Origin: Phytohabitans maris
Lineage (GTDB): Bacteria; Actinomycetota; Actinomycetes; Mycobacteriales; Micromonosporaceae
DNA length: 64,000 nucleotides
NCBI RefSeq assembly: GCF_031085175.1
Contig: NZ_JAVHUY010000015.1
Span: 62,001-126,000 of the forward strand
Reading direction: 5' to 3'
In this document: positions 50,009 through 60,126 of the stretch, piece by piece
Layout: the number at the start of each line of letters is the position of its first letter
Numbering within the stretch: position 1 is the stretch's first letter
Translations under genes and position numbers: made by a program
Notes under the pieces: model-generated
Told to the model about the DNA's origin: nothing
What the model saw: only the letters and a program-made list of their open reading frames with translations
Database searches by the model: none

Positions 50009-51859
50009 GTGCCGCCACCCCCGGATCTCACCGACGTCGAAAAGGCCCTCTGGGACGGCTTCGCCACGGGCACCGCGGTCGATGCCGGCGGTGCCCCGGT
50101 GCGGGCCGAGGTCATCGCCGCCCTGCTCCGCGAGGAGGCGCCCGGAGCGGCCGCCGTCCACCTGCGCGGCGGTCGGGTCACCGGGCCGCTGCGGCTGGCG
50201 TTCGCCGAGGTGGGGCACCCGCTACTGCTCGAAGAGTGCGACTTCGACGAGGTGCCCGACCTGTACTGGGCGCGGATGTCGCACACCAGCTTCGCCGGCT
50301 CCCGCATGCCCGGCTTCCGCGGCTCCAACCTGCGGGTCGACGGCCACCTGCAGCTGAGCCGCTGCGCGGTCGGCGACGGCGTACGGCTGCCCGGCGCGCA
50401 GATCTCCGGCGGCCTGCTCCTGGCCGGCGCGGTGCTCGGCGGCGGCGGGGAGGCGTGGGCCCTGTACGCCCGCCGCGCCACCATCGGCGGCGACCTGGTG
50501 CTGACCGGCGCGGAGCTGACCGGCGGCCTCGCCCTCACCAACGCCCGGCTGGGCGGCACCGCCGACCTCGACCGGGTACGGATCACCGCCGCCCCGGGCG
50601 AGTGCGCGGTCGACGCCGACAACCTCGCCGTCGAGGCCGCCTTCTACTGCCGCTGGGCCGAGATCCGCGGCGAGGTGACGCTCCGCCACGCCCGGATCGC
50701 GGCCGCGCTGTCGTTCAGCCGCTCGGCCCTGCGCAACCCGGGCGGCGTCGCGGTCCGGGCCAGCCGGGCCACCCTCGAAGGCGGCCTCTACCTGCACGAC
50801 GGGTTCGTGGCCGAGGGGCAGGTGCGGGTGGTCAGCGCCCGGATCGTCCGCACGCTGCGGCTCGACGGGGCGTCCCTGCGCCATCCCGGGCAGGTCGCGT
50901 TCTGCGCCGACTTCGCCACGGTCGAGGGGATGCTCGACGGCCGCCGCGGCCTCACCGTCGACGGCGAGACCACGCTGCTCGACGCCACCGTCACCGGCCC
51001 CCTCCACCTCGAAGGCGCCCACCTGCGCAACCCGGGCGGCGCCGCGCTCACCGCGCACGGCCTGACCGTCGGCGCGCTGCTCCAGCTCTGCGACGGCTTC
51101 ACCGCCGAGGGGCGGATCCGCCTCGCCGGAGCCAAGGTGGGCAGCCGGATCTGCTTCGACGGCGCCACCGTACGCGCGCCGGGCGGGAAGGCCGTCTCCT
51201 GCTGGCGGGTCGAGACGCCCGAGCTGGCGCTGCGCTGGGCGGTGGCGCCGGAGGGCGGGGTCGACCTGCGGTACGCGACGGTCGGCATCCTCCGCGACGA
51301 CCCGCGCACCTGGCCGTCCACACTGGACCTCGACGGGCTCCGGTACGACGTGCTCGAGCCACCCGGCGAGGCCGGTGCCCGGCTGCCCTGGCTGGCCCGG
51401 GGGCCGGACGGCTTCCGCCCCCAGCCGTACGAGCAGCTGGCCACCGTCTTCCAGGCGCTCGGCGACGGCGCCCAGTCCCGTACCGTGCTGCTGGCCAAGC
51501 AGCGGCGGCAGAGCGCGGTCGGCGCCTGGTACGCCCGGGCCTGGGGCCTGCTCCAGGACGTCACGGTCGGCTACGGCTACCGCCCGCTGCGCGCGGCGTC
51601 CTGGCTGCTCGCACTCCTGGTCGCCGGCGCGGTGCTGCACACCCAGTTCCAGCCCGCGGCCGCCGCCGACGGGGCGCCCAGCTTCCAGCCGGTGATCTAC
51701 ACGCTCGACCTGCTGCTGCCCATCGTCGACCTGGGCCAGGAGCGGGCCTACCAGCCCGCCGGCGCCCAGCAGTGGCTCGCGTACCCGCTGATCGCCGCCG
51801 GCTGGCTGCTGGCCACGACGATCGCGGCCGGCCTGACCCGGGCCCTGCGCCGCGCGTAG
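50009..51859 (+). CDS. Beta-helix-like membrane protein
   Basis: A 616-residue protein from GTG 50009. Residues 50-470 are built of about 20-residue repeats of the type GG-x-LxLxGAxL (GGDLVLTGAELTGGLALTNA; GPLHLEGAHLRNPGGAALTA), as in pentapeptide or solenoid beta-helices. The C-terminus has two membrane helices (about 530-548 and 587-608) flanking YTLDLLLPIVDLGQE, which is strongly hydrophobic and may be a re-entrant loop. Similar proteins are sometimes labelled membrane-associated oxidoreductases, but no redox motif is visible here. The likely topology is a cytoplasmic solenoid on a membrane hairpin. Function unknown. Confidence 0.7.
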   Translation: MPPPPDLTDVEKALWDGFATGTAVDAGGAPVRAEVIAALLREEAPGAAAVHLRGGRVTGPLRLAFAEVGHPLLLEECDFDEVPDLYWARMSHTSFAGSRMPGFRGSNLRVDGHLQLSRCAVGDGVRLPGAQISGGLLLAGAVLGGGGEAWALYARRATIGGDLVLTGAELTGGLALTNARLGGTADLDRVRITAAPGECAVDADNLAVEAAFYCRWAEIRGEVTLRHARIAAALSFSRSALRNPGGVAVRASRATLEGGLYLHDGFVAEGQVRVVSARIVRTLRLDGASLRHPGQVAFCADFATVEGMLDGRRGLTVDGETTLLDATVTGPLHLEGAHLRNPGGAALTAHGLTVGALLQLCDGFTAEGRIRLAGAKVGSRICFDGATVRAPGGKAVSCWRVETPELALRWAVAPEGGVDLRYATVGILRDDPRTWPSTLDLDGLRYDVLEPPGEAGARLPWLARGPDGFRPQPYEQLATVFQALGDGAQSRTVLLAKQRRQSAVGAWYARAWGLLQDVTVGYGYRPLRAASWLLALLVAGAVLHTQFQPAAAADGAPSFQPVIYTLDLLLPIVDLGQERAYQPAGAQQWLAYPLIAAGWLLATTIAAGLTRALRRA

Positions 51860-51908
51860 CCGCTGTTCTGGATCTTTGTCCTGTGCGGCGTGCGTGAGCG
51901 ACGCCGGC

Positions 51909-52727
51909 TCAGCGAGCGGCGCGGCGCGGGTTGGTGAGCACCGGGGAGCGGCCCGCGCCGGCCTCGGTGAGCAGGCGCCAGGTGTCCACCTCGACCTCCC
52001 CCTCGTCGAGGGTGGCGTAGTCGGCGGGCAGCCACGGCGCGACCCGCTCGTCCGTCGTGCGGCCGTGCTCCAGGATGGTGCCGTCCGGCAGCCAGTCCAG
52101 CACCGCCACCCGGGCGCGCAGGTCGCCGCCGAGGTCGTACGAGTGCTGGCCCTGCACGAACAGGTCCGCGACGATGTCGCCGCCCGCGCCGAGGCCGCCG
52201 TCGCTGTTGAAGCAGACCACCACGTCGGACTCGACCCGGCCGAGCACCAGGTTGAACGCTCCACTGTGGATCGCCCGGGCGCGCAGGTCGCCGGTGACCG
52301 CGAGGAAGCTGCGGTCCACGTCGCCGTCGCTCAGCAGCCCGTCGACGGTGAGGTCGCCGAGCACGACCAGCGGGCCGTCGAGCGTGAGGTCGTCGTCGAA
52401 GTGGGCGTCGCCGAACCAGACCGCCGGCCGCCCCTGCGCCACCTCCCAGCCCTCGGCGGTCCGGTCGACACCGGCGTTGTCGGCGGGGGACGGCGCCGGC
52501 AGGGCGAGGGCGAGCGCGAGGGCGAACTCCACATAGGAGTTGTAGAAGCCGTCCGCCCAGCCGTCGTCCTCGGCCAGGCCGGACAGCCAGTCCCGGATCT
52601 CGGGCAGGTGGGCGTCGAGGAAGCCGACCTCGTAGTTGACGCCCGCCGACCCGTACGGGTGCAGCCGCCGCACCGCGTCGTCGAGGTTGCCGGCGGCGAG
52701 GTGGAGGTGTTCGGTCCGCAACAGCAC
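51909..52727 (-). CDS. Beta-solenoid-like protein of unknown function
   Basis: A 272-residue soluble protein from GTG 52727. After an N-terminal helical part (LRTEHLHLAAGNLDDAVRRL) there is a polymer-like run of short strands (DAHFDDDLTLDGPLVVLGDL, TVDGLLSDGDVDRSFLAVTG, ADLFVQGQHSYDLGGDL) resembling bactofilin or polymer-forming-cytoskeletal folds. Strong acidity and lack of a signal peptide suggest a cytoplasmic site. It converges on the gene for another beta-solenoid protein, a possible functional pair, though not shown. Confidence 0.6.
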   Translation of the reverse strand: MLLRTEHLHLAAGNLDDAVRRLHPYGSAGVNYEVGFLDAHLPEIRDWLSGLAEDDGWADGFYNSYVEFALALALALPAPSPADNAGVDRTAEGWEVAQGRPAVWFGDAHFDDDLTLDGPLVVLGDLTVDGLLSDGDVDRSFLAVTGDLRARAIHSGAFNLVLGRVESDVVVCFNSDGGLGAGGDIVADLFVQGQHSYDLGGDLRARVAVLDWLPDGTILEHGRTTDERVAPWLPADYATLDEGEVEVDTWRLLTEAGAGRSPVLTNPRRAAR

Positions 52728-52855
52728 CGCAGGAGTATGTCAGGTACGCGCCGGTCCCGCGTCCCTGGCGTAGGTCAGCGCGGAGCGACACGGGTGAAGG
52801 GGTAGATACCGGACACTGCCCGGGTCCGGCGGGTGGGGCGGTGTAGAACCTTAGG

Positions 52856-53896
52856 GTGACTACTCCGTGGTGCGGCGGGTGTGATCCACACTCGCGTGCG
52901 GACGCGGAGGGGCAGCCCTGCGCCGCCTGCCACCCGGCCGCCGCGCCCGTGGCGGACGCCCGGCGGTGGTGCGGCCAGTGTCACCGGCGCACGCGGCTCA
53001 CCGCCGACGGCCGGCGCTGCCAGCGGTGCAACCCGCTCGCCGGGCGCGACGACGACCCCTACCGGCGGCGCGCCTGGTGCGGGCGGTGCGACAAGCGGGA
53101 CCGGATGGTCCGCGACGCCGGCGGGGTCCACAAGTGCCGGGCCTGCCACCCGCTCGGCCGCCCGCCGGCCCAGTGGCCGATGCACGACGTCCCGGACGGG
53201 TACACCGAGCAGCTGATGGCCTGCGAGTGGCTCTGCTACGTCTCGCCGACGCTGCGCCGCACCGGCAGTGACCGGCTGCGGGTGCTGTTGCAGCTCTGGT
53301 TCGACGCGGGGTGGACGCCGCGCGACGTGCTGTACGCGCTGGACCACCTGCCGACCGGCGAGACCCAGCCGGGCGAGATACCCACCGCGGCGGCCGACCC
53401 CAGGACCACCGAGGCGTACGTGAAGCGGCGGCTGCGCGGCTGGCTCGACGGCGACGACGGGCCGCTGCCCCCGGTCAACCGGCAGATCGCCGACAAGCGG
53501 CGCAAGGTGGTCGCGGCGCAGGAGGCGGCGCGCGAGGAGTGGCTGCGCCGCAGCCGGGTCGCGGTGCCGCCGGCGCTGTCCCGGGGCGCGGCGATGGCGC
53601 GGCAGGTGGCCCGCGACGCGGCGGAGCGCAACCGGCGGCGCCGGCGGGCGGCCGACGACCGGGAGCTGCAGCGGCGCGGTGAGGAGCTGGTCGCCGGGCA
53701 GGAGGCCTCCGCGCACTGGCGGGAGCTGCTGGTCCGGGAGGCGCAGCCGCACGCCGAGGAGCCGCCGCCCGGGGTGGTCCCGTCGACCGGGGAGGAACGG
53801 CTGCGGGCCGCGCTCTCCGCGCCCACCCAGATGATCAGCCTGCCGACGATCGGCGAGTCGCTCCGCTCCCGCCGCCCCAGCCCGCGCCCCCGCTAG
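52856..53896 (+). CDS. Triple zinc-ribbon protein, unknown function
   Basis: A 346-residue basic protein starting at GTG 52856. The first 100 residues hold three tandem zinc-ribbon units, each WCGxC-(about 12)-CxxC-[HN]P: WCGGC...CAACHP, WCGQC...CQRCNP, WCGRC...CRACHP. A middle helical domain (MACEWLCYVSPTLRRTGSDR, LLQLWFDAGWTPRDVLYALD) follows, then a long Arg/Ala-rich helix likely to be coiled coil (AREEWLRRSRV...RRRRRAADDRELQRRG). The middle domain recalls proteins linked to actinobacterial plasmid replication modules, so nucleic-acid binding is likely. The exact role is unknown. A TAGAAC box near -13 suggests a leaderless transcript. Confidence 0.65.
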   Translation: MTTPWCGGCDPHSRADAEGQPCAACHPAAAPVADARRWCGQCHRRTRLTADGRRCQRCNPLAGRDDDPYRRRAWCGRCDKRDRMVRDAGGVHKCRACHPLGRPPAQWPMHDVPDGYTEQLMACEWLCYVSPTLRRTGSDRLRVLLQLWFDAGWTPRDVLYALDHLPTGETQPGEIPTAAADPRTTEAYVKRRLRGWLDGDDGPLPPVNRQIADKRRKVVAAQEAAREEWLRRSRVAVPPALSRGAAMARQVARDAAERNRRRRRAADDRELQRRGEELVAGQEASAHWRELLVREAQPHAEEPPPGVVPSTGEERLRAALSAPTQMISLPTIGESLRSRRPSPRPR

Positions 53897-53914
53897 CAAT
53901 GCCGGCCCGCGGGG

Positions 53915-54613
<699 letters not shown>

Positions 54614-54784
54614 GCGCCCATCATGCCGCCCGCCGCGCCGGCCGGGCCGTAGGACCGGCCCGATCCCCCGAGGTCAGGACGGCCGCCAGCAGCGCCCCGA
54701 CGTGCCGGGTGCCCGGTCGGTCCACCAGCAACAAGGGTACGGGCCGGGGCCCCCATCAGGCCGCTGGCGAGCCAGAATGGGGGC

Positions 54785-55864
54785 ATGCGACTTCCGATCA
54801 TGCCGCCGGTCCCGCCGATGCTGGCCAAGGCCGTGAAGGGCCTGCCCGAGGGTGCGATGGGCTTCGAGCCGAAGTGGGACGGCTTCCGCTCGATCATCTT
54901 CCGGGACGGGGCCGAGGTGGAGGTCGGCAGCCGCAACGAGAAGCCGATGACCCGGTACTTCCCGGAGGTGGTCGAGGCCGTCCTGGCCAACTTCCCGGAG
55001 CGGGCGGTCGTCGACGGCGAGATCATCCTGATCGGCGAGTCCGGCGACCGCCTCGACTTCGAGCTGCTCCAGCAGCGCATCCACCCCGCGGCCAGCCGGG
55101 TCAAGCTGCTGTCCGAGACGGTGCCGGCCCGCTTCGTCGCGTTCGACCTGCTGGCGCTCGGCGACACCGACTGGACCCAGCGCCCGTTCGCGCAGCGGCG
55201 GGCCGCGCTGGAGGAGGCGCTCGCCCCGGCCAAGGCGCCCGTGCACATCACGCCGGTGACCACCGACCGCGCGGTGGCCGAGCGGTGGTTCCACCAGTTC
55301 GAGGGGGCCGGGCTCGACGGGGTGGTCGCCAAGCCGCTCGACGGGCTGTACGAGCCGGACAAGCGGGTCATGTTCAAGGTCAAGCACGAGCGCACCGCGG
55401 ACTGCGTCGTGGCCGGGTACCGGTTGCACAAGAGCGGGCCGGACCGCATCGGCTCGCTGCTGCTCGGCCTGTACAACGCGGACGGCGTGCTGGCCAGCGT
55501 CGGGGTGATCGGCGCGTTCCCGATGGCCCGGCGCGCCGAGCTGTTCGAGGAGATGCAGCCGCTGGTCACCACGTTCGACGACCACCCGTGGGACTGGGCC
55601 CGGCAGATGGAAGGGCACCGCACGCCGCGCAACTCGGAGGGGAGCCGGTGGGCGGCGGGCAAGGACCTGTCGTTCACGCCGCTGCGGCCGGAGCGGGTGG
55701 TCGAGGTGCGGTACGACCACATGGAGGGCGTCCGCTTCCGGCACACCGCCCAGTTCGTCCGCTGGCGCCCCGACCGCGAGCCGCGCTCGTGCACGTACGA
55801 GCAGCTCGAAGAGCCGGTCAACTTCGACCTCGACGACGTCCTGAACGCCGGCCGCACGGCGTGA
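54785..55864 (+). CDS. ATP-dependent DNA ligase (LigC-type)
   Basis: A 359-residue ligase from ATG 54785. Motif I is FEPKWDGFRSI with the nucleotidyl Lys30; motif III appears as ARFVAFDLLAL, motif IV as EGAGLDGVVAKPL, and motif V as MFKVKHERTADCVVAGYR. The C-terminal OB domain has VRYDHMEGVRFRHTAQFVRW. There is no primase, nuclease or Ku domain, which fits LigC rather than LigD. It seals nicks in repair, adding to NAD-dependent LigA (22604-24706). It is separated from the convergent Usp gene by a hairpin. Confidence 0.9.
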   Translation: MRLPIMPPVPPMLAKAVKGLPEGAMGFEPKWDGFRSIIFRDGAEVEVGSRNEKPMTRYFPEVVEAVLANFPERAVVDGEIILIGESGDRLDFELLQQRIHPAASRVKLLSETVPARFVAFDLLALGDTDWTQRPFAQRRAALEEALAPAKAPVHITPVTTDRAVAERWFHQFEGAGLDGVVAKPLDGLYEPDKRVMFKVKHERTADCVVAGYRLHKSGPDRIGSLLLGLYNADGVLASVGVIGAFPMARRAELFEEMQPLVTTFDDHPWDWARQMEGHRTPRNSEGSRWAAGKDLSFTPLRPERVVEVRYDHMEGVRFRHTAQFVRWRPDREPRSCTYEQLEEPVNFDLDDVLNAGRTA

Positions 55865-55870
55865 CGGTCC

Positions 55871-55924
55871 GTGATCGAAGCTCCCGCCACGTCGCTGGAA
55901 CGACGCGAGGGGAGCTTCGATCAC
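55871..55924. terminator. Two-level hairpin terminator between ligase and Usp genes
   Basis: GTGATCGAAGCTCCC and GGGAGCTTCGATCAC make a perfect 15-bp stem; the 24-base loop itself contains CGTCG-CTGGAA-CGACG. It begins 6 bases after the ligase stop and lies between converging genes. Confidence 0.8.
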
Positions 55925-55941
55925 AGCTCGATGGACGAGGG

Positions 55942-56766
55942 CTAGGCGCGGGCCGGGCCGAGCCGGGAGGCGGGCCGGCGCAGCGACGAGGCGATGCGGG
56001 CCTGGGCGGGCACGTGCCGCTTGCGGGCCACCAGCACCGGGCAGTCGGCGTGCCGCAGCACCGTCTGGGTGACCGGGCCGAGCGGCGTCGGGCGGTCGCC
56101 CTGCGCGCCGACGACCACGAGCTGGGCGTCCTGGGAGGCGGCGACCAGCACCTGGCCGGCCGGGCCCTCGGCGCGCCGGTGCTCGACCTTCAGGTCGCCG
56201 GCCTCGTGGGTCTCCGCGCAGGCCGCGCCCTCGGCGTGCAGCACCACCAGCGGGGCCTGCCGGCGCCGGGCCTCCTCGACCGCGATCGCCAGCCCCACCG
56301 CCGCGTCCGGCGAGCCGTCGACGCCGACCACCACCGGGCCGCCGTCCGAGCCCGAGCCGCGGACGCAGAGCACCGGTCCGGCCGCCCGCGCCGCCACCTG
56401 GAACGAGACCGAAGCCGACGGGTCGGCCGGGCCGCCCGGGTCGTCGCTGCCGATGACCAGCATCGAGGCGTGGGCGGCGGTGCGCAGCAGCACCTCGATC
56501 ACGTCGCCGTCGACGACCTCGGGCGCCACGTCCAGTCCGCGGTGCCGCTCGCGGGCCCGCTCGGCGGCGTCCGCGACGATCCGCTCGGCCTGCTCGCGCT
56601 CGGTGCCGTCGTCGCCCGGGGGCAGCTCCAGCGGCCACATGAACGCGTGCACGACGTGTAACGGCCGTCCGGTGGCCGCCGCCTCGGCCGCGGCCACGCT
56701 CACGGCGGCCATGTCCGTCATCAGGTCCTTGACTCCAACCGCAACGGGCGCATCCGTGCTCGCCAT
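55942..56766 (-). CDS. Tandem universal stress protein
   Basis: A 274-residue cytoplasmic protein from ATG 56766 with GGAGGTGGC upstream. Two Usp (alpha/beta) domains are joined: residues about 7-135 ending in LVIGSDDPGG, and about 140-255 starting VVVGVDGSPDAAVGL and ending LVVVGAQGDRP...VLRHADCPVLV. The second domain keeps more of the ATP-binding G-2x-G-9x-G(S/T) pattern; the first is degenerate. A basic C-terminal tail of 20 residues follows. Such proteins respond to hypoxia, stationary phase or redox stress in actinomycetes. Confidence 0.87.
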   Translation of the reverse strand: MASTDAPVAVGVKDLMTDMAAVSVAAAEAAATGRPLHVVHAFMWPLELPPGDDGTEREQAERIVADAAERARERHRGLDVAPEVVDGDVIEVLLRTAAHASMLVIGSDDPGGPADPSASVSFQVAARAAGPVLCVRGSGSDGGPVVVGVDGSPDAAVGLAIAVEEARRRQAPLVVLHAEGAACAETHEAGDLKVEHRRAEGPAGQVLVAASQDAQLVVVGAQGDRPTPLGPVTQTVLRHADCPVLVARKRHVPAQARIASSLRRPASRLGPARA

Positions 56767-57147
56767 GGCCGCCACCTCCACACTGAGGCTCGATCGCCGT
56801 CGATACCGGTCGCCGTAGGCCAGGACCGGTTCATACCCCTCTGCCTGCCCACCTAACCGCATGTGACCTCGTAACGACAGGCCTGAGCGCGGATCGGGAC
56901 CTTTCCCACACATCGTCCGAAGGCCGGGACCTGATCATGCTGTGGGACGTTGTGGTCGCGCGCGGACGAACCGTGGGAAAAGGGTTCGCCGGTTCCATAC
57001 CTCTTGATCCATATCACCGCGGACGCCGTCGCGCTGACCTGGATCAACGGTCATCGCTGGTGGTGCGCGCGGGCAGATGCCCTTGCTAGGCCCGGTGCGG
57101 ACGAGTATCCACACATGCAAACACCTGCATCGACAAGGGGGACCGTC
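56767..57147. other. Divergent intergenic region of the Usp and metalloprotease genes
   Basis: These 381 bases hold promoters for both genes. Inverted elements are CCTTTCCCAC near 56899 and GTGGGAAAAGG near 56973, and ATGCA-AACACC-TGCAT at 57115-57130. GGGACCT occurs near 56896 and near 56928 as a direct repeat. A frame open through the region has an in-frame ATG at 57115, but it has a poorer ribosome site than GTG 57148. No RNA gene was recognised. Confidence 0.45.
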
Positions 57148-60027
57148 GTGCGCAAAGTGGCCGCGGCATGGATCGCCGCCGTCGTGTTCCTGGCCGGACC
57201 GCCAGCCCTTTCCAGATCGGCGACCGCGGCCCCCGCGGCGCCTCCCGACCTGAGCCTGGCCGGAGAGAAGCACCTTTCCCGGGACCTCGACAACCGCGGC
57301 GGCGCCGTCGCCCCGACCGCCGCGCAGCGCGCCCGCGCCGGCGCGCTGGGCGACGTCCGGTTCAACGCCCTGGGTACCCCGAGCGCGCTCGGCACCGGCG
57401 CGAAGCCGTTGGCGACCGGCCTGCCCGCCGGCGCCGAGGCGGCCGCCCGGGCCTACCTGGCCGGCAACCGCGACCTGTTCGGGCTGGACGGGGCGGCCGT
57501 CGCCGCGCTGGAGCCGTTGCTGGTCCGCCCGATGGGCAGCGGCACGGTGGTGACCCTCCGGCAGCGCTTCGGCGACCTGCCCGCCGGCCACGACGGCCTG
57601 GTCACGGTGCTGGTCACCGGCGGGAAGGTCGTGCGGGTCACCTCCTCGCTGTCCCGCGACACGAGCGCGCCGGAGCCGGCCACGCTGAGCGAGGCGGAGG
57701 CGGTGGCGGTCGCCCGCGCGGACGCCGGGCTCGGCGCCGCGCAGGGCTCCAGCACGGTCAAGCGGGTCGCGGTGCCGACCCCCGCCGGCGGGCCGCGCGC
57801 GGCGTACGCGGTGACGCTCACCGCCGCGTCCGGCGCCGCCGACCCGGTCGCGGTCACGACCTATGTGGACGGTCGCAGCGGCGAGGTGCTGGTCCGCGAG
57901 GACCTCGTCGACTTCGACAGCGACAACCCGCGCTGGGCGGTCTTCCAGGCCACGCCGCCAAGCGGCGTCGTCGCCGGCCGCGACCCGCGGGTGCTGTGGT
58001 GCCTGGAGCAGTCCGGCCGGTGCGTGCGCGCGGTCCGCGACCCGAACACCGGCCAGGCCTGGGACGTCGACGTCGCCACCGGCCTGCCCACGTTCACCTC
58101 GCGCGGCAACTCCGCCGACAACACGCTCAGCCTCGGCGCCGGCAACCCGGCCGTACCGGCGACGGCGAGCCCAAACCGCGAGTACGTCTACCCGTTCACC
58201 GACCAGTGGCGGCAGTCCCGGTGCAACCCGGCGTCGTTCACCTCGGCCCAGCGCAACGACGCGGACGCGGCCATCGCCAACCTCTTCGCGATGCACAACC
58301 GCATGCACGACTTCGCGTTCAACCTCGGCTTCACCGAGTCGGCCTGGAACATGCAGGTGGTCAACGTCTCCGGTGAGGGGCTCGGCGCCGACCCGGAGCT
58401 CGGCCGGGCCCAGTCGAACGCGCTCGGCGGCAGCCGCAACAACGCCAACCAGAGCACCGGCCGCGACGGCGTCCCGCCGGTGACCAACATGTTCCTGTGG
58501 CAGCCGCAGGCCGGCGGGGCGTACCCGCCCTGCGTCGACGGCGACTACGACATGACGGTGATCGGCCACGAGTACACGCACGCGATCACCAACCGCATGA
58601 TCGCCGGCCCGGACACCGGCATCGGCTCGGCGCAGGGCGGCGCGATGGGCGAGTCGTGGAGCGACCTGATCGCCGCCGAGTACCTGTACGAGTACGGCCT
58701 GCGGGCGCCGGGCGACAGCCCGTTCGTCACCGGCGCGTACGTCACCGGCAACACCGCCAACGGCATCCGCAACTACGACTCCACCCGCAGCCCGCTCAAC
58801 TACTCCGACGTGGCGTACGACATGGTCGGCCAGCAGGTGCACGCGGACGGCGAGATCTGGAGCGCCACCCAGGTGCGGGTGCGCGCCGCGCTCCTCGCCC
58901 GGTACGGCAACGGCACCCCGTCGCTGCAGGCCCGCTGCGCCGACGGGCTCGTCGAGGTCACCTCCTGCCCGGGCAACCGGCGATGGGCGCAGCTGCTGTT
59001 CGACTCGTTCCTGCTCCAGGCGGGCAGCCAGTTCAGCATGCTGGACATGCGCGACAACATGCTCGCCGCCGACCTGGTCCGCTTCGGCGGCGCCAACCAG
59101 GAGCTGATGTGGGACGCGTTCGCCACGTCCGGCATGGGTCGGGACGCCACCAGCGGCCCGAGCGACGCCGACCCGGTGCCGAGCTTCGCCTCGCCGTACG
59201 CGCGGAACGCCACCGTCACGCTCCGGCCGCTCGGCGACTCCGAGGGCGCGCCGATCCGGCTGTACGTGGGCGACTACGAGGCGCGGGCCACGCCGGTCGC
59301 CGACACCGACCCGGAGACCGACCTGCCGGACACCTTCGAGATCGTCGGCGGCAAGCAGTTCAACCTGGTGGCGGCCGGCCCCGGTTACGGGCACCGCAAG
59401 TTCACCACGCTCTTCCTGCCCGGCCGCGCCCAGGAGCTGAAGGTCAACCTGCCGCGCAACCTGGCCTCGGCGGCCGGCGGCGCCACGGTCAGCGGCCCGG
59501 GCGTCAACGTGGACCGGCTGGTCGACGACACCGAGGGTACGAACTGGGCCTCGCTGGACGGCGTGGCCGGCCGTACGCTCACCGTCGACCTCGCCGGTGA
59601 CCTGCCGCAGAAGGTCAGCGTGGTGAACGTGAGCGCGCTGCTGCGCCCGCCGGTCACCGGCGACGCCGACCCCAACACCCAGAACCGGTTCTCCGCGCTC
59701 CGCTCGTTCGCCGTGTGGGCCTGCGACGCCACGAAGGCCGACTGCGCGACGGACGCCGGCTGGCGGCGGGTCTACCGCAGCCCGAGCGACGCGTTCCCGT
59801 CCGGTGCCTTCCGGCCGACCGCGCCCTCGCTCAACCTGCGGCAGTTCCGCTTCACCCCGACGCCCGCCACCCACCTGCGCCTGGAGGTGGTGGCGAGCCA
59901 GTGCACCGGCAACCCGCTCTACGCCGGCGAGCAGGACGCCGACCCGGCGGCAGCGACCGACTGCGCGGCGGCCAGCCCGTTCGCGGCCCAGGTACGGGTG
60001 TCGGAGTTCCAGGCCTTCACCCGGTAG
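57148..60027 (+). CDS. Secreted M36 (fungalysin) metalloprotease with C-terminal discoidin-like domain
   Basis: A 959-residue preproprotease. The GTG at 57148 is chosen for AAGGGGGA 6 bases upstream; ATG 57115 is possible. Residues 1-32 are a signal peptide. The propeptide holds FTP/PepSY-like segments (LGDLPAGHDGLVTVLVTGGK, VVRVTSSL). The catalytic domain has the zinc site HEYTH at 474-478 and the third ligand Glu502 in GESWSDLIA. After about residue 700 come beta domains, ending in an F5/8 type C-like module (GVNVDRLVDDTEGTNWASLD...FTPTPATHLRLEVV) that may bind cell-surface or plant polymers. The product is an extracellular protease for nutrient release. Confidence 0.9.
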   Translation: MRKVAAAWIAAVVFLAGPPALSRSATAAPAAPPDLSLAGEKHLSRDLDNRGGAVAPTAAQRARAGALGDVRFNALGTPSALGTGAKPLATGLPAGAEAAARAYLAGNRDLFGLDGAAVAALEPLLVRPMGSGTVVTLRQRFGDLPAGHDGLVTVLVTGGKVVRVTSSLSRDTSAPEPATLSEAEAVAVARADAGLGAAQGSSTVKRVAVPTPAGGPRAAYAVTLTAASGAADPVAVTTYVDGRSGEVLVREDLVDFDSDNPRWAVFQATPPSGVVAGRDPRVLWCLEQSGRCVRAVRDPNTGQAWDVDVATGLPTFTSRGNSADNTLSLGAGNPAVPATASPNREYVYPFTDQWRQSRCNPASFTSAQRNDADAAIANLFAMHNRMHDFAFNLGFTESAWNMQVVNVSGEGLGADPELGRAQSNALGGSRNNANQSTGRDGVPPVTNMFLWQPQAGGAYPPCVDGDYDMTVIGHEYTHAITNRMIAGPDTGIGSAQGGAMGESWSDLIAAEYLYEYGLRAPGDSPFVTGAYVTGNTANGIRNYDSTRSPLNYSDVAYDMVGQQVHADGEIWSATQVRVRAALLARYGNGTPSLQARCADGLVEVTSCPGNRRWAQLLFDSFLLQAGSQFSMLDMRDNMLAADLVRFGGANQELMWDAFATSGMGRDATSGPSDADPVPSFASPYARNATVTLRPLGDSEGAPIRLYVGDYEARATPVADTDPETDLPDTFEIVGGKQFNLVAAGPGYGHRKFTTLFLPGRAQELKVNLPRNLASAAGGATVSGPGVNVDRLVDDTEGTNWASLDGVAGRTLTVDLAGDLPQKVSVVNVSALLRPPVTGDADPNTQNRFSALRSFAVWACDATKADCATDAGWRRVYRSPSDAFPSGAFRPTAPSLNLRQFRFTPTPATHLRLEVVASQCTGNPLYAGEQDADPAAATDCAAASPFAAQVRVSEFQAFTR

Positions 60028-60037
60028 CCACCGACCC

Positions 60038-60070
60038 GCTCGGGGCGCGGACGCCGGCCGCGCCCCGAGC
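60038..60070 (+). terminator. Terminator of the metalloprotease gene
   Basis: GCTCGGGGCGCG (60038-60049) and CGCGCCCCGAGC (60059-60070) form a perfect 12-bp stem with a 9-base loop, starting 11 bases after the stop. Confidence 0.8.
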
Positions 60071-60126
60071 CCGTGGTCGATCGGTTCTCCGCCAGGCTTC
60101 GACCGGCCGGGTCGAGTCTGGGTGCC

